Both the position numbers and the translations under genes were made by a program. From Phytohabitans sp036906915 (lineage in GTDB: Bacteria; Actinomycetota; Actinomycetes; Mycobacteriales; Micromonosporaceae), in assembly GCF_036906915.1 (NCBI RefSeq), contig NZ_JBAKHX010000135.1, positions 1-12,722 on the forward strand: a stretch of DNA of 12,722 nt. The letters are read 5' to 3'. This document shows positions 1-6,178 of this stretch, piece by piece. The notes beneath the pieces were generated by a model. That model saw only the letters and a program-made list of their open reading frames with translations. It was not told the DNA's origin and ran no database searches. How positions within the stretch are numbered: the first letter of the stretch is position 1; every line of letters begins with the position of its first letter.

Positions 1-1
1 C

Positions 2-277
2 GCCGCCGCGCAGGCGCGGGCGATCGCGCGAGACGCGGCCGCCCGTGGCCGGCGCCGCCGCCAGGAGGCCGACGAGCGCGAACGCGAGCGGCGCGGCGCC
101 GAGCTGGCCAACCAGCGGGAGGCGGTGGCGCACTGGCAGGCGCTGCTCGGCGACGTCGCGCCGCCACCGGCACCGGAGCCGGCCAACCAGCGGCTGCGCG
201 CGGCGCTGTCCGGCCCGACCCAGGTCATCAGCCTCCAGACGCTGTGGGAGGTCGCCCGCGTCAACCGCGGCGAATAA
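2..277 (+). CDS. C-terminal 91 residues of an unrecognised protein (5' end outside window)
   Basis: The frame is open from the first bases of the window to a TAA at 275-277. The visible part starts with an Arg/Ala/Glu-rich stretch that looks like a charged helix or coiled coil (residues about 1-48 of the fragment). A short Pro-rich hinge (PPPAPEP) and a more ordinary C-terminus (ISLQTLWEVARVNRGE) follow. Codon third positions are strongly G/C, as in the certain genes nearby, which supports coding. I do not recognise the family and assign no function. The gene ends 7 bp before the -35 element of the promoter that serves the exporter gene, so the two are probably separate transcription units. 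Confidence 0.6.
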   Translation, partial: AAAQARAIARDAAARGRRRRQEADERERERRGAELANQREAVAHWQALLGDVAPPPAPEPANQRLRAALSGPTQVISLQTLWEVARVNRGE

Positions 278-283
278 ATCACA

Positions 284-311
284 TGAACCGGCTGGCGCCC
301 ACCGACGTATA
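284..311 (+). promoter_or_regulatory. ECF (SigL-type) promoter for the MFS exporter gene
   Basis: TGAACC (284-289), a 16-bp spacer and CGTATA (306-311) are seen. This matches the TGAACC / CGT form known for mycobacterial SigL promoters. Transcription would start near 318, giving a leader of about 35 nt with the ribosome site at 337-344. The same -35 and CGTA -10 with the same spacing occur at 2899-2872 (-) and 3769-3796 (+). The first 16 bases differ by one base from those of the 3769 site. Confidence 0.7.
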
Positions 312-352
312 GGTCGAAGTTGGCCGCTTCTCGCGCGGGAGGAGCCTCGGCC

Positions 353-1606
353 ATGACCGACATCGACCGGCGCGGGCAGGCGTACGCCTTGCTCGGCGCC
401 GTACAGGCCACGGTGATCGCCACGATGACCGTTGTCGTTCTTCCCCTGCCCGCGATCGGCCGCGAGCTCGGGCTCGACCCGGCCGGGGCGGCGCTCGTGG
501 GTGTCGCTTTCGCGCTCGCGTTCGGCGTGCTGCTGCCGGTGGGCGGCCGGCTGGTCGACAGGTACGGCGCGCGGCCGCCGATGGTGGTCGGGCTGGCGGC
601 GTTCGCCGGCGCCTCGATCACGGCGGCGCTGGCGTCCGGCTTCGCCACCCTCGCCATCGCCCGGCTCGCGCAGGGCGCCAGTGCCGCGCTCATCGCGCCG
701 GCGGCACTGGCCGCGGTACGCCTGCTGACCGCCCGCACCGCGCAGCCGAAGCTGGCCGCCGCGTGGGGCGGCCTGTCGGTGCTGGGCGCCGCCGCCGGCG
801 CCCTGCTTCCCGGCCTGGCAGGCGCCGCGGGCGACTGGGTGTCGTGGCGGTGGGGGTTCGCGCCGGCGGTACTGGTGTCGGCGGCCGCGCTGCACCTGGC
901 CCCGCGCCTGGTCTCGGACCCGCCGCGCCGAGCCCTCCGCGCACCGCCGCGCAGGCGGCCCGCGGGGCGAGGGCGGGCGCCCGCGCCGGTGGCGTACCTG
1001 GCCGATCGCCGCCGGGTCCTGGGATTGCTGGCGATCGGCCTGTCCGCCACCGGCGCGGCGCTCGCCGGACTGCTGCTCGTCGCGGCCCTGCCCGCGGAGC
1101 GCGTCGCCCCGGCGTTCCTGCCCGGCGTGGCGGCGCTCGTGCTCGCCGGCCGCCTCGCCCGCCGGCCACTGGCCAGGTACGGCTCCCCCGCGCTGCTGAC
1201 CGCCGGGCTGGCGTCCGGCGCCGCCGGGCTGCTCCTGCTGTCGCGGGTCGGCCCCGACACCGGGTACCTGACGGTGGTGCTGCCCGGGCTCCTGCTGCTC
1301 GGCGCCGGGCTGGCTCTGGTGTTCGCCGCCGGCACCGTGCTCACGCTGGCCGGTGTGCCGGCGCACCGCTCAGGGCTGGCCGGCGGCGCGCTCAACGGGG
1401 CTCTCGCCCTGGGCGTGGTGACGGCGCTCGCGTTCGCGGGTGGCGCGTCGGGCACGGCGGCCGCCACGACCGGCGTGGGTGCCGCGTTCGCGCTGCTCGC
1501 GATGCTCACCCCGCTCGCGGTCCCACCGCGCGTGCGGATCGCCCGCTTCGACGTTGCCCTGAACCACAACCCCCGCGAGGTCTGGCGCGTCCTCACGCGC
1601 CCCTGA
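353..1606 (+). CDS. MFS transporter (drug/metabolite exporter type)
   Basis: This 417-residue inner-membrane protein is almost entirely hydrophobic helices, with about 12 membrane segments. An MFS motif A-like loop GRLVDRYGAR lies near residues 65-74. A Gly-rich helix resembling motif C (GAAAGALLPGLAG) follows, ending in WRWGF, as in H+-coupled DHA-type drug exporters. It is shorter than usual 14-TM DHA2 members. The central cytoplasmic loop (about residues 190-215) is unusually Arg/Pro rich. ATG 353 is chosen because GGGAGGAG at 337-344 lies 8 nt upstream; an in-frame GTG at 320 lacks such a site. A SigL-type promoter precedes it, which places it in the regulon of the sigma factor encoded nearby. 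Its stop codon directly abuts the stop codon of the convergent anti-sigma gene. The substrate cannot be read from sequence. Confidence 0.88.
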   Translation: MTDIDRRGQAYALLGAVQATVIATMTVVVLPLPAIGRELGLDPAGAALVGVAFALAFGVLLPVGGRLVDRYGARPPMVVGLAAFAGASITAALASGFATLAIARLAQGASAALIAPAALAAVRLLTARTAQPKLAAAWGGLSVLGAAAGALLPGLAGAAGDWVSWRWGFAPAVLVSAAALHLAPRLVSDPPRRALRAPPRRRPAGRGRAPAPVAYLADRRRVLGLLAIGLSATGAALAGLLLVAALPAERVAPAFLPGVAALVLAGRLARRPLARYGSPALLTAGLASGAAGLLLLSRVGPDTGYLTVVLPGLLLLGAGLALVFAAGTVLTLAGVPAHRSGLAGGALNGALALGVVTALAFAGGASGTAAATTGVGAAFALLAMLTPLAVPPRVRIARFDVALNHNPREVWRVLTRP

Positions 1607-2320
1607 CTACACCGGCAGGGTCACGAAGCGGCGACCGGCCGTGTTCACTACCTCTACCGCCGCCACGTTGTCCGGGGCTACCGCCGCGCTGCCGTCCAGC
1701 GTGGTGCCGCCGCTCTCGCCGGCCTTCGACACGATCCAGCCGGCCGCGATCTCCCGCGAGCCGTCCTTGCCCACCACGATCAGCCGGCAGTTCTCCCCCG
1801 CCGGGATGCCGTTCACGGCGGCGTTCACCCGCACCCAGCCGGCCGCCGGCACCACCCGGGCGGTCAGACGAACCCCGGTCGCCGGGTCCTCGACCGTACC
1901 GGCGCGCGTGCCCGGTACCGCCGACGTCACCGACACCGATGGCACCGGCGGTGTGGCCTGGGCGCCCGGCGCCGGGGCCGTACCGCGGCCCACCGCGACC
2001 CCGGCGCCGAGTGCCCCGGCCAGCGCGACCGCCACGGCGGCGGCCGCGGGCATCCAGCGGCGCCGGACGCCCCGCACGGCCTCGCCGCGCACCTGGCGCA
2101 GCGTCCGCTGGAGCACCAGGTCGGCGTCCGGCGGGCCCTGCACCAGCGCCTCCGGCGGGATGTCGTTGAGCACGTCCTTCACCGCCTCCAGCTCCGCCAG
2201 GTCGGTCCGGCACTGCGGGCACTCGGCGAGGTGGGCGTCGACAGCGCGCCGCTCATCGGGGTCGAGCGTCTCCAGCACGTACGCGCCGAGTTGCGGCGCC
2301 TCGTGGGAACCGGCGCTCAT
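1607..2320 (-). CDS. Zinc-binding transmembrane anti-sigma factor (RslA-like)
   Basis: This 237-residue protein should hold the upstream-encoded ECF sigma factor inactive at the membrane. The N-terminal cytoplasmic domain carries the zinc anti-sigma (zf-HC2/ZAS) signature HLAECPQC: H30, C34 and C37, with H6 as a possible fourth ligand. One membrane helix follows at about residues 90-111, after a run of Arg. Residues 112-237 form an exported domain resembling the RskA/RslA C-terminal region (IPAGENCRLIVVGKDG). The ATG overlaps the sigma stop by one base (TGATG), so translation is coupled and stoichiometry is likely controlled. In the family, release of the sigma factor follows loss of zinc by thiol oxidation or regulated proteolysis; which applies here is not visible. 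A longer in-frame start at 2659 would run through the sigma gene and is rejected. Confidence 0.9.
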   Translation of the reverse strand: MSAGSHEAPQLGAYVLETLDPDERRAVDAHLAECPQCRTDLAELEAVKDVLNDIPPEALVQGPPDADLVLQRTLRQVRGEAVRGVRRRWMPAAAAVAVALAGALGAGVAVGRGTAPAPGAQATPPVPSVSVTSAVPGTRAGTVEDPATGVRLTARVVPAAGWVRVNAAVNGIPAGENCRLIVVGKDGSREIAAGWIVSKAGESGGTTLDGSAAVAPDNVAAVEVVNTAGRRFVTLPV

Positions 2321-2841
2321 CACGCCACCCCCTTCAGGGCGGCGGAGCGCCCGAGCAGCAGTTCTCGCAGGTTCTTCATCGCGTTGTGGGACCGGGACTT
2401 GACGGTGCCTGGCGGGATGCCGAGATGCTCGGCGGTCTCGGCGACGCTGCGCCCCTGGAAGTAGATCTCGACGAGCACGCTGCGGTGCTCCTCGGAGAGG
2501 CGTTCCAGGGCGTCCAGCGCCACCACGGAGTCGACCACCCGGTCGGCGTGGTCGCGTTCGACGGGCACCGTTGCGGGCGACTCGGCGACCTCGGTCGGCC
2601 GGATCGACTTCGCGCGCATCTTGTCGGTCATGACGTTGCGCGCCACCGTGAACAGCCAACCCCGGATCGAGCCGGTCTGCTCCGACAGCGACGCGGCGTG
2701 CCGCCAGGCCCGGATGAGGGTCTCCTGCAGCACGTCTTCGGCCAGCGCACGGTCGCCGGTCACCCGGCCCGCGTACGCCAGCAGCGCCTTGCCGTGCTGC
2801 TCGTACAGCGACCTCACCAGCGCCTCATCGCTGGAAGCCAT
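2320..2841 (-). CDS. ECF sigma factor, SigL-like
   Basis: This 173-residue protein is the normal length for an ECF sigma factor. Region 2 (about residues 8-75) contains AEDVLQETLIRAWRH and GWLFTVARNVMTD. Region 4 (about 112-165) contains LSEEHRSVLVEIYFQG and the helix-turn-helix VAETAEHLGIPPGTVKSR. The wording closely recalls M. tuberculosis SigL (TGDAAQAEDVVQETLLRAW, WLFTVARN, LGIAEGTVKSR), from memory rather than a search. ATG 2841 is preceded by a GGAGAGGGG ribosome site; an ATG at 2913 would add 24 unconserved residues and overlap the promoter. A TGAACC-N16-CGTAGT promoter lies 30-58 bp upstream, so autoregulation is expected. It is followed by its anti-sigma factor with a 1-base overlap. 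The DUF1996 gene lies 55 bp upstream on the same strand. Confidence 0.93.
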   Translation of the reverse strand: MASSDEALVRSLYEQHGKALLAYAGRVTGDRALAEDVLQETLIRAWRHAASLSEQTGSIRGWLFTVARNVMTDKMRAKSIRPTEVAESPATVPVERDHADRVVDSVVALDALERLSEEHRSVLVEIYFQGRSVAETAEHLGIPPGTVKSRSHNAMKNLRELLLGRSAALKGVA

Positions 2842-2871
2842 CCGCCCGCCCCTCTCCGGTCGGTCACTGGC

Positions 2872-2899
2872 ACTACGGCGAGATCGCATGATCGGTTCA
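2872..2899 (-). promoter_or_regulatory. Autoregulatory ECF (SigL-type) promoter of the sigma/anti-sigma operon
   Basis: On the minus strand, TGAACC (2899-2894), a 16-bp spacer and CGTAGT (2877-2872) are seen. The start point would be near 2865 and the leader about 24 nt. The TGA of the -35 element is also the stop codon of the DUF1996 gene. ECF sigma genes commonly drive their own operon from such a site. Confidence 0.72.
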
Positions 2900-3817
2900 C
2901 GGGCATCCCGCACCGGTGTTCAGGCACCGCACCACCTGGGCCATCAGCGCCTCCGGCATGAGGTTGACCAGGAACGCGTGGTCTGTCACCGGGCTGCCCC
3001 GCTGGTCAGGGAAGCCGTCGATCGCGAACCGGTCGCCATCCGGCCGCTCGTACGCCACCGTCAGCCGCAGGCGCGGCACCGCGAACGTCCCACGTGGACA
3101 CCCTTCCGGCGCCGGAAACACCAGGTGGGCGCGGTGGTCGGGGCTGTCGACGCGCCGCCCGTCCCAGCAGCTCGGAAACTCGAACACGCGCAGCAGCCGC
3201 GCCCCGCCGGGACACAGCGGGTAGCGGGGGCCGGGCGGGCCGGCGCCCGCGCAGGTCCAGCTCGGCCGGGCCAGCCCGGCGTCGTGGGTGGCGGCGCGGG
3301 CGTCGCCGGTGGTCGCCCTCAGCAGGCGCGGCATCTCCACGACCGGGCCACCAGGGTCCGGGTACGCCGTCAGCGTCACCGCGGCGGGCACCTCGATCGC
3401 GCCATGGCCGGTATCGGCGCGGGCGCCTTTCCTCAAAACCGGCCAGTAGTACGTGGACTTGTCGCCATTCGCGCAGGTGGTGGGGGCGGCGGCGAGCGTG
3501 GCGTCGGTGGAGTCGAGCCCGGTCGAGAGGTTGCCGACGTAGTCGTGCACGTGGTGCGGCGGACCGGGCACGCCGGGCGCGACCACGTAGTTGGCGGTGT
3601 TGCGGTGGCCTTCGAGGTTGCGCCCGCACGACCACGTATAGGTGCGGGGGGCGGGCGGCGACTCGACGCCGGTCGCGGTGACCTCGGCGTAGTAGGGATC
3701 GTCGGCGCGCTCGTCCGTCCACTGCGGACTGCACGCGTGCAGCGCGAATGCCAGAACCAGAAATGCCGTGAACCGGCCGGCGCCGCTGGCCGTATTGGAG
3801 CCAACCACATCAATCAC
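2897..3817 (-). CDS. Secreted DUF1996-domain protein, possible lipoprotein
   Basis: The predicted protein has 306 residues. The N-terminus has Arg15 followed by a hydrophobic stretch (residues 16-28) ending in LHAC, with Cys29 a possible lipidation site. The lipobox is imperfect (His at -2), so ordinary secretion is also possible. From about residue 58 the DUF1996 hallmarks appear in order: TYTWSCGRN, then a TANYVVAPG-like stretch, then HHVHDYVGN (88-96), TTC, DKSTYYWPVLR, and later PSCWDG and CPRGTFAVPRLRL. DUF1996 occurs in secreted actinobacterial and fungal proteins, with no firmly assigned activity. The conserved His cluster may bind metal, which is inference. No ATG fits. GTG 3817 is chosen, GTG 3808 is the alternative, and both have poor ribosome sites. 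The gene lies upstream of the sigma operon and divergent from the lipoprotein gene. Confidence 0.82.
   Translation of the reverse strand: MIDVVGSNTASGAGRFTAFLVLAFALHACSPQWTDERADDPYYAEVTATGVESPPAPRTYTWSCGRNLEGHRNTANYVVAPGVPGPPHHVHDYVGNLSTGLDSTDATLAAAPTTCANGDKSTYYWPVLRKGARADTGHGAIEVPAAVTLTAYPDPGGPVVEMPRLLRATTGDARAATHDAGLARPSWTCAGAGPPGPRYPLCPGGARLLRVFEFPSCWDGRRVDSPDHRAHLVFPAPEGCPRGTFAVPRLRLTVAYERPDGDRFAIDGFPDQRGSPVTDHAFLVNLMPEALMAQVVRCLNTGAGCP
3769..3796 (+). promoter_or_regulatory. ECF (SigL-type) promoter for the COG4315 lipoprotein gene
   Basis: TGAACC (3769-3774), a 16-bp spacer and CGTATT (3791-3796) are seen on the plus strand. The start would be near 3803, giving a leader of about 84 nt to ATG 3887. 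The promoter lies inside the signal-peptide codons of the DUF1996 gene on the opposite strand, so the two transcripts overlap at their 5' ends. Confidence 0.68.
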
Positions 3818-3842
3818 CGTCGAGCCAGCGTCGGTCCTGGCG

Positions 3843-3871
3843 ACTATGTCATGCCCGCCTGGTGATCGCAA
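3843..3871 (-). promoter_or_regulatory. Possible housekeeping promoter for the DUF1996 gene
   Basis: On the minus strand, TTGCGA (3871-3866), a 17-bp spacer and CATAGT (3848-3843) each match the sigma-70 consensus at 4 of 6 positions. A start near 3836 would leave a leader of about 19 nt before GTG 3817. No TGAACC site is present on this side. The support is spacing and partial consensus only. Confidence 0.3.
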
Positions 3872-3886
3872 CGCGGGGTGAGTCCA

Positions 3887-4765
3887 ATGAGTACCCGTCC
3901 ACTGGCAGTCCTCATCGTCGCCACCGCGCTGGCGGGGTGCGGAACGCCAGCGCGGCCCATCGCGCCACCCGCCACCACCGGCCCTGCCTCCGGGGCCGGT
4001 GGCTCGGCGCCGCTGGTGCTGCGGGTGGCCGAATTGGACGGGTTCTCGCCGCTCGTGACCAGCGGCGGCGGGCGCACGGTGTACCGCTTCGACCGGGACT
4101 CCAACAACCCGCCGGCAAGCCGGTGCAAATCCGCGTGCCTGACGATGTGGGAGCCGGTCCTCGCCCCGGACGGATTCCAGGTCGAGGGCAGCATCGAGCC
4201 GGCGATGATCGGCACGGTGACCCGGCCGGGCGGCGCCAAACAGCTCACCCTGGACGGCTGGCCGATGTACCACTTCCGCGACGACGTGAAGCTCGGCCAG
4301 ACCGCCGGCCACGGGGCGGGCAACGTCTGGTTCGCGATCGCGCCGCGCGGTGGGCGGGCCGAGCAGGCGGCCGCACCGGCGAAGCCTGGCACGTCGGGCC
4401 GGCCGCAGGTGCTGCGGGTGGCCAGCCTGGTCCGCTTCTCCCCGATCGTCGTCAACGGCACCGGTCGGACCGTCTACCGGTACGACCGGGACCGCACGAA
4501 CCCGCCGAAGAGCGCGTGCGCCGCGGAATGCCTGGAGCGGTGGGAGCCGGTGCTGGCGCCCGACGGCGTGCAGATCGACACCACCCTCGACGCCAGCCTC
4601 GTCGGCGTGATCACCCGGCCGGGCGGCGCCCAGCAGCTCACCCTGGACAGCCGCCCGCTGTACTACTTCCGGGCGGACCGCAAGCTCGGCCAGACCGCCG
4701 GGCACGGCGTGGGCGACGACTGGTTCGCCGTCTCGCCGGACGGCTCGCGCGCCAAACGCGTCTAG
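3887..4765 (+). CDS. Lipoprotein with two tandem COG4315 secreted repeats (Lipoprotein_15 family)
   Basis: This 292-residue protein has a short signal peptide ending in the lipobox LAGC, so Cys18 would be lipidated and the protein anchored outside the cytoplasmic membrane. Two units of about 115 residues follow (about 44-160 and 171-288). Each runs VLRVA..F.P.V, GRTVYR(F/Y)DRD, a CxxxC pair (CKSAC, CAAEC), WEPVLAPDG, TRPGGA.QLTLD, Y.FR.D and KLGQTAGHG.G..WFA.(A/S)P. These are the hallmarks of the COG4315 secreted-repeat family (Yx(F/W/Y)xxD motif), whose function is unknown. Most relatives carry one unit. ATG 3887 follows GGGGTGAG at 3875-3882; GTG 3878 is part of that site and less likely. 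A SigL-type promoter lies upstream, so expression with the sigma factor is expected. The paired cysteines may be redox-active, which is inference. Confidence 0.88.
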   Translation: MSTRPLAVLIVATALAGCGTPARPIAPPATTGPASGAGGSAPLVLRVAELDGFSPLVTSGGGRTVYRFDRDSNNPPASRCKSACLTMWEPVLAPDGFQVEGSIEPAMIGTVTRPGGAKQLTLDGWPMYHFRDDVKLGQTAGHGAGNVWFAIAPRGGRAEQAAAPAKPGTSGRPQVLRVASLVRFSPIVVNGTGRTVYRYDRDRTNPPKSACAAECLERWEPVLAPDGVQIDTTLDASLVGVITRPGGAQQLTLDSRPLYYFRADRKLGQTAGHGVGDDWFAVSPDGSRAKRV

Positions 4766-4853
4766 GCCCCGTCCTGTCGATCATGCCGAGCCGAGCCGAG
4801 CCGAGCCGAGCCGAGGTCCAGCCGCAGGGCGGCAATGATCGGCAGGACAGGGC
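4766..4853. mobile_element. MITE-like palindromic element flanked by CTAG
   Basis: An 88-bp segment has terminal inverted repeats. With flanking TAG/CTA included, the arms at 4763-4784 and 4835-4856 match at 20 of 22 positions, and one of the two mismatches is a G-T wobble. It is bounded by CTAG at 4762-4765 and CTAG at 4854-4857, as a 4-bp target duplication would leave. CTAG/YTAR-type duplications are known for IS5-family elements; if the duplication is only TA, an IS630-like origin is the alternative. It holds no coding sequence. It could also act as a two-way terminator between the convergent genes, although neither arm is followed by a T-run. Confidence 0.6.
4785..4814. repeat. Six perfect tandem copies of GCCGA
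   Basis: A 5-bp unit is repeated six times without a mismatch inside the loop of the MITE-like palindrome. It lies outside any gene, so its copy number is free to vary by slippage. Confidence 0.95.
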
Positions 4854-6065
4854 CTAGGGGCGCATGCCGAACAGGAAGCGGGTCACCGGGGTGCGCCGCA
4901 CCAGCAGGTCGTACGCCGCCACCGTCAGCGCCAGCGACGCCGCCACGATGGCCAGGTACTTGACGGGGATCGACGCGTCCCACCGCACCACGTGGTAGGC
5001 GACCGCCACGACGATCGGCTGGTGCAGGATGTACAGCGGCAGCACGGCGGTGCCGAGGTAGGCGTACGCGCGCGCCTTGCGGCTAGGCGGCCGGGCCGGG
5101 CCGGTGCACGCTGGCGCGGGCCTGCGCCGGCGACGGTCGAGCAGGCCGAGGATGCCGGTCACCCAGCACCATCCGGCCACGCCGAAGAGCGCGCGGGCGG
5201 CCATCGCGAGCGGCGTCACCTCGGTGAACGGCTCGTCGACGGCCAGGAAGAGCGGCATTCCGGCGGCGAACACCGCGACGCCGACCACCGCGGCGATAAC
5301 CGCGTCGCGGCGCATCGCATCCCGGAACCGCCCGTCGGCGGCCAGCACGAAGCCGAACAGGAAGAACAGCAGGTACGCCCAGCGGCTCCAGCCGGCGAAC
5401 GCCTCCTCCAGCCCGAGCAGCGCGCAGATGACCGCGATCGGCACCGCCGGCAGCAGCACCAGGCCGCGGTGCCGCGTGACCGCCGCGGCGCCCCGGTCAC
5501 CGGCCTGCGCGGCGCGGCCGGCCAGCAGCCGCGCCACCGCCGCCAGCATGAGCGAGAACGCCAGCAGCAGCACGATGAACCACAGGTGCCCGGTCTCGAA
5601 GTGCTCGCCGTCCAGGATGAACGGAAAGTCACCCAGGTCGAGGTGCACGTCGAAGAAGCGCAGCAGGAAGCGCGGGTACGACTCGTCGTAGCCGGGGTCG
5701 GCTGCGCGCAGCCGCAGCCACTGCGGGATCGGGATGATCGTCAGCGTCGCGAAGACCAGCGGCACGCCCAGCCGGAGCAGCCGCTCGACCGCGAACCCGC
5801 GCGGCCCGCGCTTGCGCATCGAGTGCCACGAGCCGAGCCCCGCGATCAGGAAAAGGATCGGCATCGCCCACACCACGGCGAACCCCGCCGCGATCATGAT
5901 GGCGCTCGTGGTCTCGGGGTTCTTGACGTAGTAGTCGTCTTCGGCGTCGAAGATCAGCGCCGAGTGGAAGAACACCAGCCCGACCACGACGAACGCGCGG
6001 ATCGCGTCGAGCTCTGGCCGCCGCTCGGCCGCCACCGGGCGCGCCTGTGTCACTTCGCTCGCCAT
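4854..6065 (-). CDS. Integral membrane acyltransferase (acyltransferase-3 family)
   Basis: This 403-residue protein has about ten membrane helices. The N-terminus RRPELDAIRAFVVVGLVFFH contains the R-x10-H motif (R23, H34) of the acyltransferase-3 family, the proposed catalytic region. WHSMRKRGPRGFAVERLLRLGVPLVF and GHLWFI are also typical family stretches, as is LPLYILHQP near the C-terminus. These enzymes move acetyl or other acyl groups onto surface sugars, peptidoglycan or small molecules at the cytoplasmic membrane; the acceptor cannot be told from this context. ATG 6065 has GGGGGA 6-7 nt upstream; an ATG at 6155 would add 30 residues that look like translated leader. The TAG stop is formed by the CTAG at the edge of the MITE-like element. 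The gene is divergent from the single-pass protein gene at 6179, with 113 bp between; in that gap I see only a GGTCG-TC-CGACC inverted repeat (6080-6091). Confidence 0.88.
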   Translation of the reverse strand: MASEVTQARPVAAERRPELDAIRAFVVVGLVFFHSALIFDAEDDYYVKNPETTSAIMIAAGFAVVWAMPILFLIAGLGSWHSMRKRGPRGFAVERLLRLGVPLVFATLTIIPIPQWLRLRAADPGYDESYPRFLLRFFDVHLDLGDFPFILDGEHFETGHLWFIVLLLAFSLMLAAVARLLAGRAAQAGDRGAAAVTRHRGLVLLPAVPIAVICALLGLEEAFAGWSRWAYLLFFLFGFVLAADGRFRDAMRRDAVIAAVVGVAVFAAGMPLFLAVDEPFTEVTPLAMAARALFGVAGWCWVTGILGLLDRRRRRPAPACTGPARPPSRKARAYAYLGTAVLPLYILHQPIVVAVAYHVVRWDASIPVKYLAIVAASLALTVAAYDLLVRRTPVTRFLFGMRP

Positions 6066-6178
6066 GTCGATCCCCCGCCGGTCGTCCGACCCCCTGATCT
6101 TCCCACCCAGACAGGGCGTCCCGCTGCCCCGTCCCGCCGCGGGCATGACCGGCATCGATCCCGGGTACAGCCAGCGGC

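Noticed and set aside
320..352. Upstream GTG start giving 11 extra residues to the MFS exporter.
   Set aside because: It would begin right at the predicted transcript start and has no ribosome site. ATG 353 has a strong one.
690..1169. Minus-strand frame within the MFS exporter gene.
   Set aside because: The Arg/Pro/Ala-only translation is the mirror of a clear membrane protein gene.
1620..1647. A fourth SigL-like site, minus strand, TGAACA-N16-CGTGAC.
   Set aside because: The sixth -35 base and the -10 beyond CGT differ from the three good sites. It lies at the 3' end of the anti-sigma gene and points only into antisense of the exporter.
2905..2922. TGAACA on the minus strand followed at 15 bases by CGTGAA, inside the end of the DUF1996 gene.
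   Set aside because: It lacks the second C of TGAACC and the CGTA box, its spacing differs, and the better site is just downstream.
2897..4705. A 602-residue minus-strand open frame covering the lipoprotein gene and the DUF1996 gene.
   Set aside because: The part above about 3817 is antisense to the certain lipoprotein gene and its translation is low-complexity Arg/Pro/Gly. Only the DUF1996 part below 3817 has family motifs.
4766..4853. Simple intrinsic terminator between convergent genes.
   Set aside because: There is no T-run on either side. The CTAG duplication and the exact placement at both stop codons are better explained by insertion, though it may still end transcription.
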